Assembly: GCA_013153205.1 (NCBI GenBank)
Contig: JAADEW010000040.1
Location: 1-16,316, forward strand
From: Deferribacteres bacterium
GTDB lineage: Bacteria > Thermosulfidibacterota > Thermosulfidibacteria > Thermosulfidibacterales > Thermosulfidibacteraceae
Length of the DNA stretch: 16,316 nucleotides
Direction of reading: 5' to 3'
Position 1 is the stretch's first letter. Each line of letters opens with the position of its first letter. A model generated the notes under the pieces. It was not told the DNA's origin. It saw only the letters and a program-made list of their open reading frames with translations, and made no database searches. The translations under genes and the position numbers were made by a program. Shown here one piece after another: positions 6,723 through 13,705 of the stretch.

Positions 6723-7330
6723 TGCCTCTTATACCAATTGTTGTTGAGCAGACGGAAAGGGGAGAAAGGGCTTACGACATATACTCCCGCCTGCTTAAAG
6801 ACAGAATTATCTTCATCGGCACTCCAATAGATGACCATGTGGCGAATCTCGTGGTGGCTCAGCTTCTTTTTCTTGAAGCGGAGGACCCGGAAAAGGACAT
6901 TTACATCTACATCAACTCACCGGGCGGCATCGTGACGGCGGGGCTCGCCATTTACGACACCATGCAGTATGTGAAGCCTGATGTGAGCACCATCTGTATA
7001 GGTCAGGCCGCAAGCATGGCGGCTGTGCTTCTTGCCGCAGGCACCAAGGGAAAGAGATTTGCCCTGCCTCATGCAAGAATCATGATTCACCAGCCCATAG
7101 GCGGGTTTCAGGGGCAGGCTAAAGAGATTGAGATTCACGCCAAAGAGATTTTAAGACTCAAGGAAGCTCTGGAAGAGATACTTTCCAAGCACACGGGACA
7201 GCCCATAGAAAAGATAAAGCAGGACACGGATAGGGATTACTTCATGAGTGCCGAAGAAGCCAAGGAATACGGAATAGTTGACCAGGTTATAGTATCAAGG
7301 ACCAAAAAGGGCTCCAAAAAAAAGAGGTGA
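6719..7330 (+). CDS. clpP: ATP-dependent Clp protease proteolytic subunit
   Basis: A 203-residue serine peptidase that assembles as two stacked heptamers and degrades substrates fed by ClpX. The catalytic triad is visible: Ser99 in GQAASMAA, His124 in MIHQP and Asp173 in DTDRDYF. The oxyanion-region motif SPGG is at 67-70. There is almost no propeptide before PLIPIVVEQT, and the C terminus is a Lys/Arg-rich tail. Two ATGs in tandem (6719 and 6722) overlap the tig stop, the first as ATGA, and a GAGGGGAG element lies just upstream. Either could start translation, with a difference of one residue. Translation is coupled to tig, and clpX follows after 11 bp. Confidence 0.98.
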   Translation: MMPLIPIVVEQTERGERAYDIYSRLLKDRIIFIGTPIDDHVANLVVAQLLFLEAEDPEKDIYIYINSPGGIVTAGLAIYDTMQYVKPDVSTICIGQAASMAAVLLAAGTKGKRFALPHARIMIHQPIGGFQGQAKEIEIHAKEILRLKEALEEILSKHTGQPIEKIKQDTDRDYFMSAEEAKEYGIVDQVIVSRTKKGSKKKR

Positions 7331-7341
7331 TGGGGTGATAG

Positions 7342-8562
7342 ATGTTCAGGGACTCTGACGTAAGGTGCTCTTTCTGCGGAAAGACGCAGAAAGAGGTGAG
7401 AAGGCTGATAGCAGGACCCGGTGTGTATATATGCGACAGGTGCGTTGCTTTGTGCAACAAGATAATAAAAGACAGCGAAAAGGAGCAGAGAAAAGACACC
7501 CCAAAAGAGCTTCCCACCCCGCAGGAGATAAAGGAATTTCTGGACCAATACGTCATAGGGCAGGAGAGGGCGAAAAAGATTATCTCCGTTGCCGTTTATA
7601 ACCACTACAAAAGGGTTTACAGCGGTCTCTCCGATGACGATGTGGAGCTTCAAAAAAGCAACATACTTTTGATTGGTCCCACAGGCTCCGGCAAGACCCT
7701 GATAGCCCAGACGCTGGCAAGGTTTCTTGACGTTCCTTTCGCCATTGCAGACGCAACCACCCTTACAGAAGCAGGTTATGTGGGAGAGGATGTGGAAAAT
7801 GTTCTTCTGCGCCTGCTTCAAGCCGCCGATTTTGACATAGAGCGTGCGGAAAAAGGGATAATCTATATTGACGAGATAGACAAGATAGCCCGCAAGTCCG
7901 AGAATCCATCCATAACGAGGGATGTGTCGGGCGAGGGGGTGCAACAGGCGCTTCTCAAAATCCTTGAGGGCACCGTGGCAAACGTTCCCCCTCAGGGTGG
8001 AAGGAAACATCCGCATCAGGAGATGATACAGATAGACACCAGCAACATACTCTTTATATGCGGTGGAGCGTTCGTTGGGCTTGAAAAGATAGTGGAAAGA
8101 AGAATCGGCAAGAAAGTGATTGGGTTCGGGCAGGAATCGGAAAAGAGAAAAAAGAGCGACATACTGCAGGAAGTCCAGCCCGATGACCTCATAAAGTTCG
8201 GAATGATACCGGAGTTCGTGGGGCGCCTTCCCGTTATAGCAACCCTGAACGAGCTCACCGAGGAGGACCTTCTCAGGATTCTGGTGGAGCCCAAAAACGC
8301 TCTGGTAAAGCAGTATAAGAAGATGTTTGAGATGGAAGGGGTGAAGCTCACCTTCACTGAAGGAGCTTTAAGGCTCATAGCCAAAGAGGCTATAAACAGA
8401 AAGCTTGGAGCAAGAGGTTTAAGAGCCATAATGGAAGAGATAATGATAGACGTTATGTTTGAGATTCCCTCCAAGTCTTCAGAGATAAAGGAATGCGTCA
8501 TAAACGAAGAGGTTGTCAAAAAGAAAGCCAAGCCTATATTAGTTTATCAAAAGGCAGGTTAA
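7342..8562 (+). CDS. clpX: ClpX, AAA+ unfoldase of the ClpXP protease
   Basis: A 406-residue hexameric ATPase that recognises, unfolds and threads proteins into ClpP. The N-terminal zinc-binding domain has Cys9, Cys12, Cys31 and Cys34 (CSFC...CDRC). The AAA+ module has Walker A GPTGSGKT (112-119), the substrate-gripping pore loop GYVG (145-148), Walker B IIYIDEID with Asp177/Glu178, and the RKH loop region (GRKHPHQ). The ClpP-docking IGF tripeptide is at 260-262, consistent with the adjacent clpP. Sensor 2 is in the segment ARGLRAIMEE. The reading frame is intact and the length is normal. The stop codon TAA forms part of the AAGGAG ribosome-binding site for lon, 9 bp on. Confidence 0.98.
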   Translation: MFRDSDVRCSFCGKTQKEVRRLIAGPGVYICDRCVALCNKIIKDSEKEQRKDTPKELPTPQEIKEFLDQYVIGQERAKKIISVAVYNHYKRVYSGLSDDDVELQKSNILLIGPTGSGKTLIAQTLARFLDVPFAIADATTLTEAGYVGEDVENVLLRLLQAADFDIERAEKGIIYIDEIDKIARKSENPSITRDVSGEGVQQALLKILEGTVANVPPQGGRKHPHQEMIQIDTSNILFICGGAFVGLEKIVERRIGKKVIGFGQESEKRKKSDILQEVQPDDLIKFGMIPEFVGRLPVIATLNELTEEDLLRILVEPKNALVKQYKKMFEMEGVKLTFTEGALRLIAKEAINRKLGARGLRAIMEEIMIDVMFEIPSKSSEIKECVINEEVVKKKAKPILVYQKAG

Positions 8563-8571
8563 GGAGAGGGA

Positions 8572-10971
8572 ATGTTCGGAAAAGACGTAACAGAAGAGCT
8601 TTACCCGGTAATACCTTTGAGGGATTTGGTGGTGTTCCCTCACTCCATTGTTCCGCTGTTCGTGGGAAGAGAAAAGTCCGTGAATGCCACGGAATATGCC
8701 CTTAGAACAAATAAAAAGATATTTCTGGTAACACAGGTTGACCCGGAAATTGAAAACCCCACAAAGGACGATGTCTTTTCAGTGGGAGTGGTGGGCTCCA
8801 TCCTGCAGAGCGTGAAGCTTCCCGACGGAACCATAAAGATGCTGGTGGAGGGACTCCACAGGGCAAGACTCATAGACTTCATAGAAGACGCCGACTTCAT
8901 AAAGGCAAGGATTCTTCCCCTTATTCCCGTAAGCGAAACCACGGAGGAGATGGAAGCCCTTAAAAGGCTGGTTCTTGAGTCTTTCAAGCAGTATGCAGAG
9001 CTCGGGCAGAAAGTGCCTCAGGAGATTCTCTCAACCCTTGAGCAGATAGAAGACCCGGACAGGTTCTGCGATACCATTGCTTCTCATCTGTCCATAAAGA
9101 CCGTTGAGAAGCAGAAGGTTCTCTCCACCCTTGATGTGGCTGAAAGGCTGAAAAAGGTCTATGCAATTCTGCAAAGCGAAATAGAGATACTTCAGGTTGA
9201 GAAAAAGATAAAGGAAGAGGTCAGAAAGCAGATAGAAAAAAACCAGAAGGAATACTACCTCAACGAACAGCTCAAAGCCATACAGAAGGAGCTGGGCAGG
9301 GGCGAGTTTGACGAGATTGAGGAATACAGAGAAAAAATCAAGAAAGCCGGTATGCCCAAGGAGGTCAGAAAGAAGGCGGAGGCGGAACTGAAAAAGCTGG
9401 AGCTCATGCCCCCAACCTCCGCGGAAGCAACCGTGGTCAGGAACTACCTTGACTGGCTGGTCAACCTGCCCTGGAAAAAGAGAACGAGGGACAGGCTTGA
9501 CATAAACAAGGCTAAAGAGATACTCGACGAGGACCACTACGGCCTTAAAGAGGTTAAGGAAAGAATCCTTGAGTATCTTGCCGTGAGAAAAAGAACCAGA
9601 AGCAACAGGGGTCCGATACTCTGTCTTGTGGGTCCTCCGGGAGTTGGAAAAACCTCCCTGGGCAAGTCCATAGCTAAAGCCATGGGCAGAAAGTTTGTGC
9701 GCGTCTCCTTAGGCGGCGTCAGGGACGAGGCTGAAATCAGGGGCCACAGAAGGACCTACGTTGGGGCTCTTCCCGGAAGAATCATTCAGATGATGAGAAG
9801 GGCAGGGACTAAAAACCCTGTCATGGTGCTTGACGAGATAGACAAACTCGGTTCCGACTTCAGGGGCGACCCGTCATCCGCCCTTTTAGAGGTCCTTGAC
9901 CCCGAACAGAACAGCCATTTCAGCGACCACTACCTCGGGGTGGACTTTGACCTGTCAGAGGTCTTCTTCATAGCCACTGCAAACGTGGTTCACACCATAC
10001 CAAGGCCTCTTCTTGACAGGATGGAGGTGATAAGGATACCCGGCTACACCGAGGTGGAAAAGCTCCATATAGCCAGAGACTACCTCCTGCCCAAGCAGTT
10101 CAAGGCTCATGGGCTGAAAAAGGAAGAGGTGGTCATCCCAGACGAGGTCATTCTCAAAATCATAAGGGAATACACCAAAGAAGCGGGCGTCAGAAATCTG
10201 GAAAGAGAAATAGCCAAGCTGTGCCGCAGGGTGGTCAAGCGTATAACCACGGGAGAGCTGACTCCACCTGTTGTGTTTGACGAAAGGCTACTTGAAGAGA
10301 TACTGGGCGTTCCCAAGTTCAAGCATCAGGAAAGGCTCCTTGAGCCAACGGTGGGTGTTGTTCAGGGCCTTGCCTGGACGGAAAACGGAGGAGAGCTTCT
10401 CCTTACAGAAGCCATGGTGGTGGAAGGGAAGGGCAACCTGATTCTCACGGGACAGCTTGGAGATGTGATGCAGGAGTCTGCAAAGGCGGCTCTGACTTAC
10501 GTGCGCTCAAGAAGGGAGGAGCTGGGAATACCCAAGGACTTCTACAAGAAGTTTGACATTCACGTTCACGTTCCGGAAGGAGCCATACCCAAAGATGGAC
10601 CCTCCGCAGGCATAACCATTGCAACCGCCATAGCTTCCGCCCTTTCAGGCTTTCCGGTTAGGTGCGACATTGCCATGACAGGGGAAATCACCCTGAGGGG
10701 TAAGGTCCTGCCCATTGGCGGACTGAAGGAAAAACTCCTTGCCGCAAAAAGGGCGGGGATAAACAAGGTGCTAATCCCCAAAGACAACGAGAAAGACCTG
10801 AAAGAGGTTGAGGAAGAGATAAAGGAAGGGCTTGAGATAACCCTCGTTGAGGATATGGACCAGGTGCTGAAGATTTCCCTTATAGGCTGGCAACCCGGGG
10901 AAAAGAACATACCGCTTCCCAAAATTTACAAGCACATACCGCAGGACGAAAGAAGGGTGCCTTTAAGCTGA
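8572..10971 (+). CDS. lon: Lon (LonA-type) ATP-dependent protease
   Basis: A 799-residue soluble LonA protease that removes misfolded and selected regulatory proteins. The N-terminal substrate domain (about 8-200, starting YPVIPLRDLVVFPHSIVPLFVGREKS) and a coiled-coil linker precede the AAA+ domain, with Walker A GPPGVGKT (354-361) and Walker B VMVLDEID (Asp421/Glu422). The C-terminal peptidase has the Ser-Lys dyad: Ser678 in PKDGPSAG and Lys721 in GGLKEKLLAA. No membrane insertion is present, which excludes archaeal-type LonB. A short tail after the peptidase domain (about 770-799) ends VPLS. It is the last gene of the proteostasis cluster, and its TGA lies inside a hairpin that also contains the stop of the convergent channel gene. 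Confidence 0.98.
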   Translation: MFGKDVTEELYPVIPLRDLVVFPHSIVPLFVGREKSVNATEYALRTNKKIFLVTQVDPEIENPTKDDVFSVGVVGSILQSVKLPDGTIKMLVEGLHRARLIDFIEDADFIKARILPLIPVSETTEEMEALKRLVLESFKQYAELGQKVPQEILSTLEQIEDPDRFCDTIASHLSIKTVEKQKVLSTLDVAERLKKVYAILQSEIEILQVEKKIKEEVRKQIEKNQKEYYLNEQLKAIQKELGRGEFDEIEEYREKIKKAGMPKEVRKKAEAELKKLELMPPTSAEATVVRNYLDWLVNLPWKKRTRDRLDINKAKEILDEDHYGLKEVKERILEYLAVRKRTRSNRGPILCLVGPPGVGKTSLGKSIAKAMGRKFVRVSLGGVRDEAEIRGHRRTYVGALPGRIIQMMRRAGTKNPVMVLDEIDKLGSDFRGDPSSALLEVLDPEQNSHFSDHYLGVDFDLSEVFFIATANVVHTIPRPLLDRMEVIRIPGYTEVEKLHIARDYLLPKQFKAHGLKKEEVVIPDEVILKIIREYTKEAGVRNLEREIAKLCRRVVKRITTGELTPPVVFDERLLEEILGVPKFKHQERLLEPTVGVVQGLAWTENGGELLLTEAMVVEGKGNLILTGQLGDVMQESAKAALTYVRSRREELGIPKDFYKKFDIHVHVPEGAIPKDGPSAGITIATAIASALSGFPVRCDIAMTGEITLRGKVLPIGGLKEKLLAAKRAGINKVLIPKDNEKDLKEVEEEIKEGLEITLVEDMDQVLKISLIGWQPGEKNIPLPKIYKHIPQDERRVPLS

Positions 10972-10982
10972 GTTTTCAGCTT
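10965..10982. terminator. Perfect 7-bp hairpin spanning both stop codons of the convergent genes
   Basis: AAGCTGA (10965-10971), loop GTTT, TCAGCTT (10976-10982). The left arm contains the lon TGA and the right arm holds the channel-gene stop (TCA on the plus strand). Only 4 bp separate the genes. Neither side has a clear T-run, so this is not a textbook intrinsic terminator. It could stop or buffer transcription from both directions or protect 3' ends. The right arm can alternatively pair with AGCTGA at 11007-11012 around a second stem TTCGCC/GGCGAA (10981-10986 with 10998-11003). Confidence 0.35.
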
Positions 10983-12034
10983 CGCCCTTTGTTGTTTGGC
11001 GAAAACAGCTGATTTACCTTCTGTATCTCCTCCTTGCTTCCGAGCACGATGAGGTTATCCCCCTCCTGAAGCCTCTCATCCGGATGCGGGTTTCTGATGA
11101 TGTTTCCGTTTCTGATAATGGCTATCACCGTTACTCCCGTCTTTTTCCTCAAGTCAAGCTCCGCCAGCGATTTACCCACTACCGGAGAGCCTTTCTCAAC
11201 GGTAATTTCCTCAAGGTAGAACTTCATGTCCCTCGTTGCAAACTCCACAAAATCAACCACCAGCGGTTTTATAGCCGCATGAGCCAGCCTCAAAGCCCCT
11301 ATGGTGTAAGGGGTCACCACCTTGTCCGCACCTGCCTTGTAGAGCTTGGCCTCGTTTTCCGGATTGTTTGCCCTTGCCACAACGCGTATATTGGGGTTGA
11401 GTTCCTTCGCACTCAGTATGAGAAACAGGTTGTCCGCATCGGAACCCAGAGCGGCAATAAGGGCTTTTGCTCTGTCTATACCGGCTTTAACCAGTGCCTC
11501 CGTCTCAGTTGTATCTTTAAAGACAAAGAGATAACCCTTGGACTCAGCAACCTCTATCCTTTCCGGGTCTGAATCTATGACTACGAAAGGAACATTCTCC
11601 TTTTCAAACTCCTCGCAGATTCTTTCTCCAACCCTGCCGAATCCGCAAACGATTATGTGGTCCTTGAGACGCCTCATCTGCTCCTCCATCTTTTTAAGCT
11701 GAAATATCTTTTTCACCTCTCCCTCAACTATGAATCGGGAAAAGGAGCTCACCGCATAGGCAAAGGTTCCCACCCCCGCCACGATTAGCCCCGATGTGAA
11801 AAGCCTTCCGGCGGTTGAAAGGGGCTTCACCTCTCCAAACCCCACTGTGGAAAGGGTTATAATGGTCATGTAAAGGGCTTCAACGAACTTCATGTGCTCA
11901 ATGAGCATGTAGCCGGCTATACCAATGGCGGTTATGCCTATTATGAGGGAGGAAATGACGATAAGTTGTGTTCTTAATCTGTGCTTGAACTTCTCTAAAT
12001 AACTAATGTTCCAGCTTTCATGAGAGGCAACCAT
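10976..12034 (-). CDS. Two-TM potassium channel with RCK (TrkA-N/TrkA-C) regulatory domains
   Basis: A 352-residue MthK-like potassium channel. The order is a first membrane helix (about 23-45), a pore helix and selectivity filter TVGFGE (63-68), a second helix (about 76-100), then a cytoplasmic RCK_N domain with the Rossmann motif GFGRVG (131-136) and acidic Asp154 in VVIDSDPERI. An RCK_C domain (about 270-343) ends with GDNLIVLGSKEEI. The filter is the family's TVGYG with Phe for Tyr. Such channels conduct K+ and are gated by ligands, commonly calcium or nucleotides, bound by a ring of RCK domains. The ATG at 12034 is preceded by GGAG at 4 nt and lies within the end of the aminopeptidase gene (40-bp overlap in another frame). 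A possible internal start at Met120 is reported separately. The exact ligand is unknown. Confidence 0.92.
   Translation of the reverse strand: MVASHESWNISYLEKFKHRLRTQLIVISSLIIGITAIGIAGYMLIEHMKFVEALYMTIITLSTVGFGEVKPLSTAGRLFTSGLIVAGVGTFAYAVSSFSRFIVEGEVKKIFQLKKMEEQMRRLKDHIIVCGFGRVGERICEEFEKENVPFVVIDSDPERIEVAESKGYLFVFKDTTETEALVKAGIDRAKALIAALGSDADNLFLILSAKELNPNIRVVARANNPENEAKLYKAGADKVVTPYTIGALRLAHAAIKPLVVDFVEFATRDMKFYLEEITVEKGSPVVGKSLAELDLRKKTGVTVIAIIRNGNIIRNPHPDERLQEGDNLIVLGSKEEIQKVNQLFSPNNKGRS
11675..11687 (-). promoter_or_regulatory. Candidate internal ribosome-binding site and start inside the channel gene
   Basis: On the minus strand GGAGGAG (11687-11681) is followed by the in-frame ATG of Met120 (11677-11675), with 5 nt between GGAGG and ATG. 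Met120 lies between the membrane domain and the RCK Rossmann fold, so a protein starting there (233 residues, to 10976) would be a complete soluble RCK unit. MthK is known to make such a subunit from an internal methionine. The purine run also simply encodes Glu-Glu, so coincidence is possible. Confidence 0.4.
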
Positions 12035-13113
12035 TCTTCTCCAACCTTAACCTCTACTGTGGGGGAAAAGACCACATGGTCCTGATGAAACGAAGCCTTT
12101 GTTCTTCCGCCAAAGGTAGAGTTGTCCCCGAAGGCTATGTGAATGCTTCCCAGAATCTTTTCCGCTTCAAGAATATTGTCAGCCCTTTTCGCTTTTGGAT
12201 TGGTGCCCACCCCCAGCTCGGCAACATTGTCGGCATTTTCCACCGTGCTGAAGACGTGGGAGAGAAAGCGAGCGTATTCGTCATCTCCCTTTACGCTAAC
12301 GGCTCTCCCGCCTTTTATCTCTACAGCTACAGGAGCGGCAAGCCTTCTCGTGGGAGCCCACTCCACAACCAGCACCCCTTCTCCCTTTCCCTCAACAGGA
12401 GCAATGAACGCCTCCCCGGCAGGCAGGTTGCTGAAAGAGCCGGGGCGGGTGAGGTCTCCCGTATCGGAGAGAGCCTCTCTGCCGGATGTGTCCAGATAAA
12501 GCCTGGTTCCGTTGGGAGCTTCTATCCTTACCGCATCTGCCCGGGACAGAAGATGTGCTACCTTAACGGTGGTTGTTTTAAGCCTTTCCACATCAACATT
12601 GAGGCATCCGTAAAGCATCTCCTCATCAAAAAGGGGCATGCTGGCATACCTTGAGCCGGTATCCGTCAGAAGCTTTCTAAACGTGGTGTGGGTGGTGGAA
12701 AAGTTGGAGAGGGCAACCACTATGTCGGGTCTTCTGCTCTTAAAAGTCTCCACGATTTTGAGGAGCTCACCGTAATCAAGATTTTCCTTCTCCAATATGC
12801 GAGAAAAGAGCCCCCTCTCACGAAGGGCATCCACAAACTCATCTCCCCACGCTTCCCGCCACAGAACCTCAGGAGGCTCCTTGCCGTGGGCTTTCGTGGA
12901 CTCGTAAAGAATTAGATGTGAGTCAAGCCCCAGCTCAAGGGCTCCCTGATGAAAAAGCTCAGCTATCTCCGGAAGCTTCTGTCTGCGGGCTCTTTCCGCT
13001 TCCGAAATCTTCTCGTCCTCTCCAATAAGGTCCGTGAAGACCAGAACCCTTTCATGAGGTTTTGCACCAAAGTTGTTCAGGAAAACCTTTTTGGCAATCT
13101 CCTTTCCCTTCAT
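11995..13113 (-). CDS. M29-family (AmpS/aminopeptidase T-like) metallo-aminopeptidase
   Basis: A 372-residue cytosolic aminopeptidase of the thermophilic M29 type, which removes N-terminal residues from peptides using a two-metal centre. The C-terminal half has the conserved blocks expected to carry metal ligands: LPAGEAFIAP (Glu234), AELGVGTNP (Glu299), LGSIHIAFGDN (His325) and HQDHV (His343, Asp345). The N-terminal half (1-200) is the Rossmann-like part involved in dimerisation, including VFTDLI. The length is slightly shorter than the ~400-residue classical members, but no block is missing. It starts at ATG 13113 after a weak AAAAGG. Its 3' end overlaps the potassium-channel gene by 40 bp, so the two are one operon. 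It may finish off peptides released by Lon and ClpXP, an inference from proximity only. Confidence 0.88.
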   Translation of the reverse strand: MKGKEIAKKVFLNNFGAKPHERVLVFTDLIGEDEKISEAERARRQKLPEIAELFHQGALELGLDSHLILYESTKAHGKEPPEVLWREAWGDEFVDALRERGLFSRILEKENLDYGELLKIVETFKSRRPDIVVALSNFSTTHTTFRKLLTDTGSRYASMPLFDEEMLYGCLNVDVERLKTTTVKVAHLLSRADAVRIEAPNGTRLYLDTSGREALSDTGDLTRPGSFSNLPAGEAFIAPVEGKGEGVLVVEWAPTRRLAAPVAVEIKGGRAVSVKGDDEYARFLSHVFSTVENADNVAELGVGTNPKAKRADNILEAEKILGSIHIAFGDNSTFGGRTKASFHQDHVVFSPTVEVKVGEEWLPLMKAGTLVI

Positions 13114-13159
13114 GCCTTTTAATTTACCCCATATTTAATTTTTGACAATAGAGAAAATC

Positions 13160-13177
13160 AAAGTTAATTTTAGCTTT
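13160..13177. promoter_or_regulatory. Imperfect palindrome upstream of the feo promoter
   Basis: AAAGTTAATTTTAGCTTT is an 18-bp dyad with seven of nine pairs matching, ending 6 bp before the -35 box of the feo promoter. Its 15-base core (13161-13175) repeats with 12 of 15 identities at 13220-13234, on the other side of the promoter. It does not resemble the Fur consensus closely. It may be an operator for an iron regulator or serve the divergent aminopeptidase gene. Confidence 0.3.
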
Positions 13178-13183
13178 CAGATG

Positions 13184-13211
13184 TTGACTTTAAACTTTTT
13201 TGATGTATATT
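13184..13211 (+). promoter_or_regulatory. Sigma70-like promoter of feoA-feoA-feoB
   Basis: TTGACT (13184-13189), a 16-bp spacer, and TATATT (13206-13211). Transcription would start near 13218, about 30 nt before the first feoA ATG at 13249. Five of six -35 positions and four of six -10 positions match consensus. This is one of the better promoters in the window. Confidence 0.6.
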
Positions 13212-13221
13212 CCAGCTTGAA

Positions 13222-13237
13222 GTTAGATTTGGCTAAC
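13222..13237. promoter_or_regulatory. Perfect inverted repeat in the feo leader, candidate operator
   Basis: GTTAG (13222-13226), spacer ATTTGG, CTAAC (13233-13237). It begins a few bases after the predicted transcription start and ends just before the AAGGAGG ribosome-binding site. A repressor bound here would block the feo operon, and as RNA the weak stem would sit next to the ribosome-binding site. The GTTAG/CTAAC half-sites recall DtxR/IdeR boxes, but the spacer is far longer than in those. Confidence 0.35.
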
Positions 13238-13248
13238 AAGGAGGGATA

Positions 13249-13494
13249 ATGCGGCCCTTAACTGCATACAGTGCGGGAAGCAGGGTAAAAGTCTGCAGTA
13301 TAAAGGGGGGCAGGGGAGTGAAGTCGCGTCTTGAATCGCTGGGACTCGTTCCCGGAGCGGTTGTGGAGGTGGTGAAGCCTGCTCCCGGTCCGGTGATTGT
13401 GAAGCTCAACTCTTCAAGGATTGTCCTCGGTGTCGGAGAAGCCATGAAGGTTTACTGCGAAAGTGCCCCGGAGGCTTTAGATGAAGCTGTCTGA
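13249..13494 (+). CDS. feoA: FeoA-like SH3-fold protein, first copy
   Basis: An 81-residue cytosolic protein of the FeoA family, which assists FeoB in Fe(II) uptake. The SH3-like core is clear: RVKVCSIKGGRGVKSRLESLGLVPGAVVEVVKPAPGPVIVKLNSSRIVLGVGEAMKVYC, with the family's 'L-LGL-PG' turn and 'GPV-V-----RI-LG--A--I' strand pattern. The ATG at 13249 has an excellent AAGGAGG about 7 nt upstream. It overlaps the second feoA by 14 bp. It differs from the second copy in charge, basic/neutral here and more acidic there, so the two may form different contacts with FeoB. Confidence 0.9.
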   Translation: MRPLTAYSAGSRVKVCSIKGGRGVKSRLESLGLVPGAVVEVVKPAPGPVIVKLNSSRIVLGVGEAMKVYCESAPEALDEAV

Positions 13495-13705
13495 GCTTGC
13501 CATAGGTGAAAAGGGAAGAATAGTGCGGATAGGCAATGTGGGAGACCTCAAAAGGAGGCTGAGGGAGCTCGGCATAACCAGAGGGGAAGTTGTGGAGGTG
13601 GAGCACGTTGCGCCTTTAGGTGACCCTGTGGAGATAATCGTGAAAAACTGCAGACTCTCCCTCAGGAAAGAGGAGGCGGAACACATAGAGGTGGAAAAGC
13701 TATGA
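13481..13705 (+). CDS. feoA: FeoA-like SH3-fold protein, second copy
   Basis: A 74-residue FeoA-family protein. LSELAIGEKGRIVRIGNVGDLKRRLRELGITRGEVVEVEHVAPLGDPVEIIVKNCRLSLRKEEAEHIEVEKL shows the full FeoA pattern, including RELGITRG and the GDPVEI-V-----LSLR-EEA strand. The start at ATG 13481 has GGAGG about 6 nt upstream, within the end of the first feoA. Its stop overlaps feoB as ATGA, so all three genes are translationally coupled. Divergence between the copies is substantial, which argues against a recent duplication. Tandem feoA genes before feoB are known in other bacteria. Confidence 0.93.
   Translation: MKLSELAIGEKGRIVRIGNVGDLKRRLRELGITRGEVVEVEHVAPLGDPVEIIVKNCRLSLRKEEAEHIEVEKL

Noticed and set aside
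7237..8016. Long minus-strand open frame (259 codons) opposite clpP/clpX
   Set aside because: It lies wholly over intact clpP and clpX with their catalytic motifs and its translation shows no family features, so it is a shadow of biased codon use.
13142..13169. Second plus-strand promoter TTGACA-16-TTAATT before feoA
   Set aside because: The -35 is perfect but the -10 matches only half the consensus, and a better-placed promoter follows at 13184-13211.
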